A stretch of 64,000 nucleotides of DNA, taken from contig JANYFL010000042.1 in the NCBI GenBank assembly GCA_025362735.1, forward strand, positions 1-64,000, given 5' to 3'. The notes under the pieces are model-generated. The model saw only the letters and a list, made by a program, of their open reading frames with translations. It did no database searches and was not told the origin of the DNA. Shown here piece after piece: positions 1-10,400 of this stretch (the first letter of the stretch is position 1; the number at the start of each line of letters is the position of its first letter). The DNA comes from Betaproteobacteria bacterium. GTDB lineage: Bacteria > Pseudomonadota > Gammaproteobacteria > Burkholderiales > Burkholderiaceae_D. A program made the translations under genes and the position numbers.

Positions 1-131
1 ACAACTATCGCGGTGTTTCCCGTTATCATTTCCCCATGTATCTTAAGGAAATCGAATACCGCTACAACCACCGACATGACAACGTCTTTAAGCTGTTCCT
101 GAAACTCTTCTTTGGTTACGTTTCGCCCTAA
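1..131 (+). CDS. IS1595-family (ISXO2-like) transposase, C-terminal end only
   Basis: The window opens inside a reading frame that ends with TAA at 129-131 and gives 42 residues. They include NYRGVSRYHF and YLKEIEYRYNHR, which match my memory of the C-terminal end of the DDE domain of IS1595/ISXO2-type transposases (RGVS followed by a FxxRYNxR block). Only this tail is visible, so I cannot tell whether the gene is intact outside the window. It is too short for usual ORF cut-offs. No clear terminal inverted repeat can be placed between the stop and pyrB without the other end of the element. Confidence 0.75.
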   Translation, partial: NYRGVSRYHFPMYLKEIEYRYNHRHDNVFKLFLKLFFGYVSP

Positions 132-206
132 TTACCTAAAGTTTTTGTCGGAGCATTGCAGTACGTAAACATAAAAACTCATCTTTGCCCATTACTTCTC
201 TTGGTG

Positions 207-262
207 ATTTTCCGATCATCCTTCGATACGTCGCTGCGCGACACTCAGGACGAACGGAAAAT
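207..262. repeat. Dispersed palindromic repeat, family B, copy 1
   Basis: An imperfect hairpin is bounded by ATTTTCCG (207-214) and CGGAAAAT (255-262), with an inner stem GTCGC (230-234)/GCGAC (238-242). The core CCTTCGATACG and ACTCAGGACGAACGG recurs downstream of uvrA (50290-50327 and 50379-50420). This is a short non-coding interspersed repeat in the gap between the transposase tail and the pyrB stop. It lacks a T-run, so it is not a classic terminator. Confidence 0.6.
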
Positions 263-303
263 ATTTGAGCCTGCCACATCGCAGATCGAGTACGTCAAGC
301 ATC

Positions 304-1266
304 TCAACCATTCCCCGCCAATATGCTCATCACCGCCATGCGCACCGCAATCCCGAACGTGACCTGGGGCAGGATGACACTTTGCTTGCCGTCCGCGACC
401 GACGAGTCGATTTCAACACCTCGATTCATCGGGCCGGGGTGCATGACGATGGCGTCGGGCTTGGCGAGAGCAAGCTTCTCGGCAGTGAGGCCGTAGTGTT
501 TGAAGTATTCCTGCGACGACGGCAGCAGTGCGCCTTTCATGCGCTCACTTTGCAGGCGCAACATGATGATGACATCGACACCCTTGAGGCCTTCGTTCAT
601 GTCGGTGAAGACACGCACGCCCATTTGTTCGAGGCCGCTCGGTAGCAAAGTGCGCGGACCAATCGCACGGACTTCAGGAACACCGAGTGTGGTCAGTGCG
701 TGGATGTCGGAACGAGCGACGCGTGAGTGCAGAATGTCGCCAATGATGGCAACAGTCAGGTTGGTGAAATCCTTTTTGTAGTGGCGGATGGTGTACATGT
801 CGAGCAGGCCCTGCGTCGGGTGCGCGTGACGCCCATCGCCAGCGTTAATGACATGCAGGTTGGCGCCGGAGGTTTGATCGACGTGTTTGGCGATCAAATG
901 CGGCGCGCCGCTGGAGGCATGGCGCACGACGAACATGTCGGCATGCATGGCCGAGAGATTGTCGATGGTATCGAGCAGCGACTCGCCCTTGCTGGTGCTG
1001 GAGGCGTTGATGTTGAGATTGATAACGTCCGCCGACAAGCGCGCGGCGGCGATCTCGAACGTGGTGCGGGTACGCGTGGAGTTCTCGAAGAACAGGTTGA
1101 ATACGCTCTTGCCACGCAGCAGGGGCACCTTCTTGAATTCGCGGTCAGCCAGACTGACGAAGCCCGAGGCTGTGTCGAGAATGTGATGCAGCATGGCACG
1201 CGGCAGACCTTCGATGGTGAGCAGGTGCTGCAGCTCGCCGTGCTTGTTGAGTTGCGGATTTTGCAT
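304..1266 (-). CDS. pyrB: Aspartate carbamoyltransferase catalytic subunit
   Basis: Catalyses carbamoyl phosphate plus L-aspartate to N-carbamoyl-aspartate, the committed step of pyrimidine synthesis in the cytoplasm. The 320-residue product is full length. It carries the carbamoyl-phosphate signature STRTRT (residues 63-68), the HPTQ motif (149-152) followed by GLLD, and the late HPGPMNRG motif. It starts 5 bases after the pyrR stop and is the last gene of yqgE-ruvX-pyrR-pyrB. No pyrI or inactive pyrC-like subunit follows; the next feature is a dispersed repeat and the transposase tail. The active dihydroorotase gene pyrC lies elsewhere in this window. Confidence 0.97.
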   Translation of the reverse strand: MQNPQLNKHGELQHLLTIEGLPRAMLHHILDTASGFVSLADREFKKVPLLRGKSVFNLFFENSTRTRTTFEIAAARLSADVINLNINASSTSKGESLLDTIDNLSAMHADMFVVRHASSGAPHLIAKHVDQTSGANLHVINAGDGRHAHPTQGLLDMYTIRHYKKDFTNLTVAIIGDILHSRVARSDIHALTTLGVPEVRAIGPRTLLPSGLEQMGVRVFTDMNEGLKGVDVIIMLRLQSERMKGALLPSSQEYFKHYGLTAEKLALAKPDAIVMHPGPMNRGVEIDSSVADGKQSVILPQVTFGIAVRMAVMSILAGNG

Positions 1267-1271
1267 CGGGT

Positions 1272-1796
1272 TTAGGGTGTGTCTATAGAAGTGGTTTCGA
1301 TATTGAGACTGAAGTGACCAGCGTCATCCTGCGCAAGTACGTATTGCTGATTTTTTGCGAGACTCTGTTCAATCCGCGCCCCGGCCCAGCGGGCGGTTAT
1401 CGGCAATTCACGACCGGGTCGTTCGAGCAAGACGGCGAGATGAATACTGGCGGGGCGGCCATAATCAAATAGCACGTTCATCGCGCCGCGTATGGTGCGG
1501 CCGGTATAGAGCACGTCATCGACCAACACGATAGATGCCCCCTCAACATCAAAAGGAATTTCGGTGGGTTTGACTTGCGGATGCAGGCCGATACGATCAA
1601 AGTCGTCGCGATAAAACGAGATGTCAAGCATGCCGATCTCGTTCTTCAAACCCAGGTCCTGTTGTAAACGTTGTGCAATCCACACGCCGCCGCTGTGGAT
1701 ACCAACCAGACGGACTGATGCAAGATTCAGATCCGCTTTGAGTGCCGCGAGCAACGTCGCATACAGCTGCTCGGCATCGGGTTTGGCTTCAGACAT
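1272..1796 (-). CDS. pyrR: PyrR: pyrimidine operon regulator / uracil phosphoribosyltransferase
   Basis: A 174-residue phosphoribosyltransferase-fold protein. The PRPP loop [18 protein letters not shown] is present in full, as expected for PyrR, and the segment [17 protein letters not shown] fits the N-terminal part of the family. In Gram-positive bacteria PyrR binds pyr mRNA and causes attenuation. In proteobacteria its position directly before pyrB implies a link to pyrimidine control, but I see no PyrR-type anti-antiterminator in the 5-base pyrR-pyrB gap, so RNA-binding regulation here is unproven. The start overlaps the ruvX stop by 8 bases (ATGTCTGA), indicating translational coupling. 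Confidence 0.93.
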   Translation of the reverse strand: MSEAKPDAEQLYATLLAALKADLNLASVRLVGIHSGGVWIAQRLQQDLGLKNEIGMLDISFYRDDFDRIGLHPQVKPTEIPFDVEGASIVLVDDVLYTGRTIRGAMNVLFDYGRPASIHLAVLLERPGRELPITARWAGARIEQSLAKNQQYVLAQDDAGHFSLNIETTSIDTP

Positions 1797-2247
1797 GACT
1801 GCTTTCTATTTTTTGTGAATTGGATTGTTCTTGTGTATCCAATGTGTCGAGATAGCGCTGCAAAATCACCTGGGCTGCACGATGGTCATTCACGATATTG
1901 CGTTTGATCAGACCGGCTGCACGCAAATCCCGCAACCCCTCATCGGCCTCTTGCGAAGAATGGCCTTCGTCAACCAGCGCGACGGGCAGGCCGAAGCGGC
2001 CATTGAGCTGATTGGCAAAACGCTGGCACATGCGAGCGGTTTCATGTTCGGGGGCGATGTTTGGAATTCCGACGACCAGACGCTGAGGCTGCCATTCAGC
2101 AATCAGCGCACCGATCTGTATGAACCTCGCCGCAACCGTTTCGGCTTGCAAGGTCTTGAGCGGTTGCGCCTGTCGCAGAAAATCATTCCCTACTGCTACG
2201 CCAATCCGCTTGGTGCCGAAGTCGAAAGCCAGCAGCGTTTCAGGCAT
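1789..2247 (-). CDS. ruvX: Holliday junction resolvase-like RuvX/YqgF
   Basis: RNase H-fold protein of the YqgF family (152 residues). The family is linked to pre-16S rRNA 5' end maturation and to Holliday-junction resolution. The N-terminal nuclease motif LAFDFGTKRIGVAVG supplies the first catalytic Asp, VVGIP lies mid-protein and the VDEGHSS block supplies later acidic residues. I chose ATG at 2247 because the family begins directly at this motif; a longer frame to 2337 adds 30 residues that run back over yqgE. The start overlaps the yqgE stop by 8 bases (ATGCCTGA), the same arrangement as at the ruvX-pyrR junction. Confidence 0.93.
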   Translation of the reverse strand: MPETLLAFDFGTKRIGVAVGNDFLRQAQPLKTLQAETVAARFIQIGALIAEWQPQRLVVGIPNIAPEHETARMCQRFANQLNGRFGLPVALVDEGHSSQEADEGLRDLRAAGLIKRNIVNDHRAAQVILQRYLDTLDTQEQSNSQKIESSHV

Positions 2248-2872
2248 GTCCCGCTTCACCCGACAGCATGGCCGGATTGATGCCAAGCAGACCAATGGCC
2301 GCATTGAAGCGCTGCTCACAGGGGACATCGAAAACAATACCGGGCTCGGCTGGAACGGTCAGCCAGGCGTTGTGCGCGATCTCCTCTTCCAGCTGACCCT
2401 CACCCCAGCCCGAGTAGCCCAGCGTAACCAGAAGACGGTTGGGGCCTGCACCCGTCGCGACCGCTTCCAATACATCCTTGGAAGTCGTCAGCGTCAGCCC
2501 ACCTTCCACATTCAAGGTGGAGTTGTATTCGGAATCCGCCTGGTCATGCAACACGAAGCCGCGATCCGTCTGAACCGGCCCTCCGGCATAGACCGGTGCG
2601 TTGACCAGCGGCGCGCGCGCGGAAGAATGAAGTGGCCCGATCTCGAGCTTCATTTCAACGCGCTCAAGCAGGGTTTCCAGAGTGAGGTCAGTGGGGCGAT
2701 TGATGACCAGTCCCAGCGCGCCTTTTGCGTTGTGTTCACAAACGTAGATGACGGTGCCGGAAAACCGGGGATCAGCCATCGCGGGCATGGCGATCAGGAA
2801 ATGGTTCGCCAGACTGAAATCCGCGCCCGATCTGCTGGCAGATTCTTCGGCTGGGGGCTTGGCTTTGGACAT
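2240..2872 (-). CDS. yqgE: YqgE/AlgH (UPF0301) family protein
   Basis: Conserved bacterial protein of unclear biochemical role; AlgH of Pseudomonas was named for effects on alginate production. The core begins at NHFLIAMPAMADPRFSGTV and continues with VIYVCEHNAKGALGLVINRP, the family signature. ATG at 2872 gives 210 residues. A GTG at 2905 would add 11 residues but lies in the presumed promoter, and only about 20 residues precede the conserved core even with the ATG. First gene of the operon with ruvX, pyrR and pyrB, divergent from the photolyase gene. Confidence 0.93.
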   Translation of the reverse strand: MSKAKPPAEESASRSGADFSLANHFLIAMPAMADPRFSGTVIYVCEHNAKGALGLVINRPTDLTLETLLERVEMKLEIGPLHSSARAPLVNAPVYAGGPVQTDRGFVLHDQADSEYNSTLNVEGGLTLTTSKDVLEAVATGAGPNRLLVTLGYSGWGEGQLEEEIAHNAWLTVPAEPGIVFDVPCEQRFNAAIGLLGINPAMLSGEAGHA

Positions 2873-2878
2873 ACCGCA

Positions 2879-2907
2879 ATTGTAAACGCCACGGGTGCGG
2901 GGCACAA
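2879..2907 (-). promoter_or_regulatory. Possible sigma70 promoter for yqgE operon
   Basis: On the minus strand TTGTGC (2907-2902) and TACAAT (2884-2879) are separated by 17 bases. Transcription would begin about 6-7 bases downstream, almost at the ATG at 2872, which would make the yqgE message nearly leaderless. No Shine-Dalgarno sequence precedes that ATG, which is consistent with this reading. Only sequence resemblance supports the call. Confidence 0.35.
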
Positions 2908-2941
2908 TCGAACTGTTTGCACTTCCTGATCGCCTTTAACC

Positions 2942-4411
2942 ATGCCCTCTAGCAATTCCCTTTACGACAGCGGTCTGGTCTGGTTCCGGCGCGATCTGCG
3001 ATTTGCCGATCATGCCGCGCTCTACCACGCGCTCAAATCCTGCCGCCGCGTGTGGTGCGTTTTTGTATTTGACCGTGAGATTCTGGATGGGCTGCTAGAA
3101 CGCGGACTGAAGGCCGACCGGCGAGTCGAATTCATCCGTGCCAGCCTGATTGAACTCGACGCTGAACTGCGCCAGCACGGCGGTGGCTTGATCGTGCGGC
3201 ATAACTATGCGCAGACCTTCATTCCGCAACTGGCACGGCAGCTCGATGTGGATGCCGTCTACGCCAATCACGACTACGAGCCCCAGGCCAAGGCGCGCGA
3301 TGCGGTGGTCGAGGCAACGCTGAAGCAGGACGGACGTCGTCTGTTTACGTTCAAAGATCAGGTCATTTTTGAGAAGGATGAATTGCTGACCGGCAGTGGC
3401 AAGTTCTATTCGGTTTTCACACCGTACAAAAACGCCTGGCTAAAAATGCTTACACCGTTTCACGTCAAGCCCTATCCAGTCGAACGTTATGCAGCTCAAC
3501 TCGTTCCCATTCCTGCGGACCTGGATCAACCCATCCCCGCGCTCGATGCAGTGGGTTTTGCGGCCAGCAATCTGGCCGAACTGAATATTCCGGTGGGTAG
3601 CAGCGGCGCCTCACAACTGCTCGATAACTTTCGCGAACGTATTGACCACTATCACGAGACCCGTGATTTCCCGGCGATCAAGGGGCCATCGTATTTGTCT
3701 GTCCATTTACGTTTTGGCACGATTTCAATTCGTTCCCTTGCACGTGCCGCACTGGAACGAACGGCAGCGCAATCGAGCCGGGGCGCAGAAATCTGGCTCT
3801 CAGAACTGATCTGGCGTGACTTTTATTTTCAGGTGCTGCATCACAACCCACAGGTGGCCCCATCGGAAGGGCATCACGCTTTCAAGCCGGAATACGATGC
3901 CATTCAATGGGAGACTGGCGTCGAGGCCGACACGCTATTTCAGGCCTGGTGCGAAGGTCGCACGGGTTATCCGTTGGTCGATGCAGCGATGCTGCAGATC
4001 AATCAGACCGGCTATATGCACAACCGTCTGCGTATGGTCGCCGCGAGCTTTTTGGTGAAGGATTTGGGGATTGACTGGCGTCGTGGCGAACAATACTTCG
4101 CCGATCATCTGAATGACTTCGATCTCGCTGCCAATAACGGCGGCTGGCAATGGGCCGCATCGAGCGGCTGCGATGCCCAACCCTACTTCAGGATTTTTAA
4201 TCCCGTCACACAGTCAGAAAAATTTGATCCTGAAGGCAAGTTCATCAAGCGCTACCTGCCGCAATTGCAGGGTTTAACGGCGAAAGAAATTCATGCACCC
4301 TGGCTGGCCAAAACGGGATTGCCTTCAGGCTATCCGGCTCCGATCATCGAACATGACTTGGCGCGTAGACGCACACTCGAACGATATGCAGTTGTGAAAA
4401 AGAATCGATAG
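2942..4411 (+). CDS. phrB: Deoxyribodipyrimidine photolyase (class I CPD photolyase)
   Basis: Light-dependent repair of cyclobutane pyrimidine dimers using FAD and an antenna cofactor. The 489-residue length fits class I photolyases. The N-terminal alpha/beta domain starts GLVWFRRDLR. The C-terminal FAD domain carries ELIWRDFYFQVL, YPLVDAAMLQINQTGYMHNR, NDFDLAANNGGWQWAASSG and DAQPYFRIFNP, covering the FAD-binding and Trp-tetrad regions. The block YPLVDAAM-x-NxTGYMHNR distinguishes a photolyase from a cryptochrome-DASH only moderately, but the length and the WAASSGCDAQPYFRIFNP segment favour CPD photolyase. Divergent from yqgE and convergent with chpA. Confidence 0.95.
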   Translation: MPSSNSLYDSGLVWFRRDLRFADHAALYHALKSCRRVWCVFVFDREILDGLLERGLKADRRVEFIRASLIELDAELRQHGGGLIVRHNYAQTFIPQLARQLDVDAVYANHDYEPQAKARDAVVEATLKQDGRRLFTFKDQVIFEKDELLTGSGKFYSVFTPYKNAWLKMLTPFHVKPYPVERYAAQLVPIPADLDQPIPALDAVGFAASNLAELNIPVGSSGASQLLDNFRERIDHYHETRDFPAIKGPSYLSVHLRFGTISIRSLARAALERTAAQSSRGAEIWLSELIWRDFYFQVLHHNPQVAPSEGHHAFKPEYDAIQWETGVEADTLFQAWCEGRTGYPLVDAAMLQINQTGYMHNRLRMVAASFLVKDLGIDWRRGEQYFADHLNDFDLAANNGGWQWAASSGCDAQPYFRIFNPVTQSEKFDPEGKFIKRYLPQLQGLTAKEIHAPWLAKTGLPSGYPAPIIEHDLARRRTLERYAVVKKNR

Positions 4412-4423
4412 ACTGATTCAGCA

Positions 4424-4457
4424 GAGTGCCACTCTTGCATTCGCAGAAAGGGCACTC
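4424..4457. terminator. Weak inverted repeat between convergent phrB and chpA
   Basis: GAGTGCC (4424-4430) and GGCACTC (4451-4457) are perfect 7-bp arms around a 20-base loop in the 58-base gap between two convergent genes. The position suits a bidirectional terminator, but there is no T-run on either side and the loop is long. Confidence 0.25.
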
Positions 4458-4469
4458 CGCTTCGAAGGA

Positions 4470-7400
4470 CTAGTCAACCGCAAGTTTCCCGGTAAACGCA
4501 CCGATATTGGCGAGCAATTCGTCGTCCTGATAGGGTTTTCCCAGGTAGACATTGACGCCCAGTTCCATCGCAAACGTGCGATGTTTGTCTGCAGTGCGCG
4601 AGGTGATCATGATGATGGGGATGTGGCGATAACGCTCGTCGGAACGAATATTGCGCGTGAGATCAAAGCCATCCATGCGTGGCATTTCAATATCGACCAG
4701 CATGACATCGGGCTTGAAATCCTGCATCTGCTGCAAGGCATCGACGCCATCCTTGGCCAACACAACCTGATAGCCTTCACGCATCAGCAGACGCTGGGTC
4801 ACACGGCGCACGGTGAGCGAATCGTCGACGACCATGACAATGGGCAAGGTGCCGATTGCCTTCGAGGCACTTGCCACGGCTGGAGGCGGAGCGGGCGTAT
4901 AGGCCGCAGCGGTGCTCGTAAAACTCTGGGCCTCTGGCTCACTCTCGAGGAAGTTTACGAGGGCCTCTGCTTCACTGTCGGAGTTTTCAATCTGCGATGA
5001 ATCATTACTTGGTTCGGCAATGACTTGAGCTTCAGCATGGCGCAGATTCTTTTCATTCTGATTCAGTTCGATACTTTCGCGACGCTGGGCAATCTGCACC
5101 GGATTCAGAATCAGCACGACTTCACCCGAACCCAGTACTGTCGCACCGGCCACACCTGTCATGCGCGCAAGCTGCGGGCCGACATTCTTGACCACGGCTT
5201 CCTGGTTGCCGACCACTTCATCGACATGTAGCGCGATATGGACACCGCCCGAACGCAGAATCAGCACCGGCGAATAACGTTGCGCCAAAGGAGCGGATTC
5301 TTCACCGAGCAGACGCGACAGGAAGTGCAAGCCGATGGGTTTACCCTGCCAGTCGAAATGGCCGTTAACATAGGCTTGGGCCAGGGGTTCATCCTTGACC
5401 TGCTGGACGGCCTCAACCAGAACCGCTGGCAGCGCAAACAGACGACCGGCTGAACGCAGCACCACCGCCTGCGTCACAGCCAAAGTCAACGGTAGATGGA
5501 CTGTGAAGCGGCTGCCTTTGCCGGGCTGACTCTCGACGGTAACGCGGCCACCCAGTGCGGCCGCTTCTTCACGCACGACGTCCATACCCACGCCGCGACC
5601 AGCAAGCTCGGTCACGTGGGTGGCGGTCGTAAAGCCCGGCTGGAAAATCAAATCGGCAGCGCGTTGATCGGTCAAGGTCTCATATTGTCCGATCAAGCCG
5701 ACGGTGATGGCACGCTCGCGGATACGGGCCAGATTCAAGCCTGCACCATCATCGCTGAAGGTCAATACGATTTCATTGCCTTCGTGACGCGCTTCGACCA
5801 GCAGTTCGCCGATTTCTTCCTTGCCCGCCGCGCGCCGCTCTTCACGGCTTTCGATTCCGTGTACCACAGCATTGCGCAACAGATGTTCAAACGGCGCGAC
5901 CATTTGCTCAAGCAAGGCACGGTCGATTTCTACCGTGGCGCCACGAATGTCGAGGTTGGCGCGCTTGTCGAGCTCCTTCGCGGCCTGACGCACCACGCGG
6001 TACAGGCGCTCAGCCACGCTGGAGAACGGCACCATGCGCACATGCATCAAGTCCTGCTGCATGTCGCGCGTCATGCGCTGCTGGATGCTGAGATTACGAC
6101 CGGCCCCTTCGAGACTGCGCATTAGCGTCTTGCGCACAAGCTCAATATCTTCGACCGACTCGGCCATCATCCGCGTCAGTTCCTGGAAGCGGGTGAAGCG
6201 GTCAAATTCGAGCGGATCGAAGTGTTCCTTCTCGCGGGCCATCGACAGTTGCGATTGCATTTGCGTTTCGCCCTGAATCTCGATCTCGCGCAATTGCGTA
6301 CGCAGCCGTGCAAGATTGTCGGTCAGGTCATTCAACGAGGTGCGAATCTGACCAATCTCATTATCGAGACGGGCGCGTGAAATACTGACTTCACCGGCCT
6401 GATTGACCAGACGGTCGAGCACATCGGCACGAACCCGGACCATGGGCGTGGTCTGGTTGCTCGGACGAGCTGTAGCACGGCGGTCAACCAGGGGCTGAAC
6501 TGGCGCAGGTTCGACGACGTGATCCGGTTCCGAGCTGGATTCGCGCACCGATTCCTGGAAGTGAACCGCTCGAGCTGAAGTCGGATGAGCAAGCAGATTC
6601 AGCAGTTCCAGGCCATGATCGTGAGCGCTCAACAGTTCATCAAAGAACCCTTGTGGAATCTGACTGAGGGTTGCGCCGGATTCAACCCGGGTTTCCATTT
6701 CATGGATCAGTTCACCCAGACGCATTGCGCCGGCCATACGTGCACTACCCTTGACGGTATGTAGTTGACGTTGCAACGCCAACGTGACCTCGAATCGCGA
6801 CGGATCGGCCTGCCATTCGCGCAGGTTCTGGCCGATCTGCGGCATATAGTCATTGGCCTCCTGAATGAAAATTTCCATCAGTTCAGGATCGATGTCGTCG
6901 CGCATCTGGCTGGCTTCAAGCGCGGCCGTAATCGATGCTACCGCAGGAACGGGAGCCTCTTGCTCCTGCATCGGCATAAACTGAGGCAAGGGAACTGGCT
7001 CAGCTGAAACTGGCTCAACCGAAGCTGACTCAACTTCAGGCACGAACTCATTTACGGATGCATTGAATTCTGGATTGAATTCCGATGGTTCGATGACCGA
7101 TTCATCAAGCGCCGCTGAAGGCATTTCAAATTCTGTTGCCGACTCTTCGATCGAGTCAGCCGATTCAGAAGATTCGTGAGCAGCCAAACCAGAATCAACA
7201 TGGTAGGCACTCAGCTTTTGACGCAATGCATTCAGTTCTTCGATACGCTCCGGATTTACATTGGGCAGGAATTGGGCGGCGAACTGATGCAGCATCGCCC
7301 GCAGGCTTTCAACCGCTGCGTCAAGTAGATCCAGCTCAGAGGGTTCAATCGGAGCCGCTTGTTGCGCTGAGGTGAGCAGTACGCCTTCGATGGCTCGCGC

Positions 7401-10400
7401 CAGATCATGCACCGCATCCAGTCCTACCGTGGACGAAGATCCAGCAAGCGAATGCACGGCACGGAAAGCGGTCTCCGAGCCGCAACGCTCGAGTTCATGA
7501 CGCCATTCACTGAAATCGCGCGCGACCGTGCGCACCAACTCATCGGCCTCAACCAGGAAGATGTTGTACAACGGCTGCGCAATGGTGAGGTGACCGATAC
7601 GGCACAGATCATCGTTACGTGGCGGAGGTAGTTCAGCCGACGGGAAGGGCAGCACTGTTGCACTTTCTTCCGTTGTGCTTTCTTCCGATGCGACATTCTC
7701 AGTAATCGCGATTTCTGTAACTTCGTCTTCGACAGGTGGCTCGAATGCATCGAATGGTGACGCCATCAAAGCGGCTTCGTTATCCTCATCCTGAGTCGGC
7801 GCATTCAGCGGTTCTGAATCCAACGACAGCGGGGGATCGATCACCAACTCGACTCGCGTCGTGAGTTCAGGTGCGAGATTCTGGAAAACAGCTTCCAGAT
7901 TTGTTGGATTGGGTCCATGTACCGAACCTGAGAAATCAAGTGTCAGATCGTCAGCCTGACTGATCATGTTCGATTGACCGGTTCCGGTTGTATTTTCTGG
8001 CTGAACTTCTGGTAAATACAGCTCGACGACGGGCAGGTCCGTATCATCCACAATCGTGATGAGCAGCGATTCTTCATCCAGCGTTGGGAATTGAGGTACC
8101 ACCTCAGGCAGCATCCCAGGCACCACCGACAGATCCGATGACGGCACTTCCTGTTCGGCATTTGTTTCAGCAAATTGATCCGTCAGAGATTCAACCCTCT
8201 CAGCCATCGCGGGGAGGGCAACGACCGACCTGTCGGGCTGTTGAGTAACCGACTCTGTTAGGGCTGCGTATGCCCGACCTTCGCGCACGGCCGCAGCGTA
8301 ATCCACCAATGCCTGGGCACGTCGGGATGACATACCCTGCGTGGCGAGTTCTTTGACCCAGGCATCCAGTTCCACAGCCGCGGTACCGAGCAAATCAAGC
8401 AGGTTCGGCATTACGGGCGTGGCCGCACTCAATTGCTGGTTCAAGGTTTGTTCGATGCCCCAAGCGGCATCGCCAAACTCGTACAAGCCAACCATGCGGC
8501 CACTGCCTTTGAGCGTATGGAAGGCGCGGCGCATCGTCACCAAATGATCGTGGCTGGCGGGGGACTCTTTCAATCCGGCCAAAGTATGTTGTACTGTTTC
8601 GAGAACCTCTTGCGCCTCACCCAGGAAAATTTCGAGCAGTTCAGCATCGATTTTTTCTGCATCATCTTCAAGCGGTACGGGAGTCGTCGGCTCAATCGGA
8701 AGCATGAGCACATCCTGACCTGCCAGACGGCTGGTTTGGTTCGTCAGTTCAGTGATTCGATCTGTGAGCCCACCGGTACTGATGTTACTTAGTGCGTTTT
8801 CGAGTTCATCATTTTCATTGGCATTGAGCAGCTTGATCGCCTCGCCAGCGTTTTCGCGCAAATCACTGTCATCGAGCAGGAGCGCGTTCTCATACACCTG
8901 CTCCAGATTGGTCAACAACAGGTCGCGCGCCATTTCGTTATCGGGATTCTCACGCAGGGAATCCATCAGATGGGTCGCGTCGCCAGCGCGTTGCACCGTT
9001 TCCTGTTCCAGAGAGGCTGGCTGCGTCGTCGATGCGTCAGTTTCCGGAGTTGTGGAACTGAGCCCTTCGGATACCGCAGAAAGTTCGGCGGGCTTCTTGT
9101 CGACTGCAATTCCAATTTCTGCCGTGAACTGGCCGGTTTGTTCGTCGAAATGGAAGACCGTCCCTTTGCCTGATCCGCTTTGTAGCTGTTCGACATAAAA
9201 GCCGACAGCGCCCAAAGTGTGAGCCACTCGCTCGAACTCGACCGCATCAGGAACAAAACTATCTTCGGCAAAGCGAAGAATGGATTTCCGGCTGTGCGCA
9301 ATCGCTTGCGCAGCATGGTCATGCCCCATCACGGCAAGCGCACCTCCAGCCTGAGCCAGCAAGCCTTCCGCAGCAACCAAGCCCTGGCGCTGACTCGTGT
9401 CCCTGAAATAAGCATCAAGGGTCTTCTCGACGGTCTGCAAATTGCACTGAATTTCAAGAATGAACTGGCCCATGGTTTGACGCTCATGCGCCTTGCTCGC
9501 CAGTTCGTCCAGCCAGGGAATCTGTTCTTCTGCAACGATGCCGGCTGCTGCCGCATCGAGCCGCCCAACCAGTTGCAATGCACGGGCGTTGAAACTGCTG
9601 TCGAGTGAATTGATCTGCTCCACAACGCTTTCGAGGAACAAAAGCGCGCTGGCAATATCCAGCCCGATTTGTTCGCTGGGACGACGCGGGTCGAAACTGA
9701 GATCAGTCCCGATATTGGCAATCACCAAAGCCAGTTGAGCCAAACCGGGTTGTCCGAAGTTTCCGGAGAGTTCAAGAACCGCGCTTGAATCACGGGAAAA
9801 ATCGGGAATCTGGGCGACGTTGCCAGCGACAATCGCGCCCCAGGATTTCTTGGCCGCAACGAGCAATTCCTTGACCTGACGGATTTTGGCTGCATCCACC
9901 CGATGAGCACGAGGCACACCGAAATCTTGCGGCAAGGCTCGACCCAACCGGTAGACCTGCTGCACATCGCGGATATGATCGGTGACCGGTCGGGCGCGTG
10001 CAACGAAGTAAAGCGCATCACGCAATACGCGCTCTGCAATCGTTGCGGAATCATCGAGCAGACGGCGGATTTGCAAATTGATGCGCGCGACCAATTTTTT
10101 GATTTCCGCATCTTGTGGAATCGCCTGATTCTGCAATGCCTCAAAAAAGCCACGGGTGATCCACCAAAAGGCGCGTTGCTGCCCTTGCTTGGACGAGGTT
10201 TCAATGGTGGCCACGGCAGCTGCCATTTCGCTCAAGGCCGCGCGATCGCTTTCGTTGCGCAAATAGCCAAGCAGTCCGCGTTCAAAACGTGCGCGCTGCT
10301 GGGTAATTTCAAGGGGATTCAGTGACCGCGTTTCGGTCAATGGCAACGGCGGCCGTATCGAGAGATCCGGGAAAAACAGATCACTCGGATGAATGCGATC

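Noticed and set aside
2120-2929. Plus-strand frame of 269 codons
   Set aside because: Antisense to yqgE and ruvX, with no family features.
4424-4457. Convincing bidirectional terminator between phrB and chpA
   Set aside because: Arms are perfect but the 20-base loop and absent T-runs make it weak; kept only as a low-confidence feature.
5496-6125. Plus-strand frame of 209 codons inside chpA
   Set aside because: Shadow of the chpA ATPase-domain coding region.
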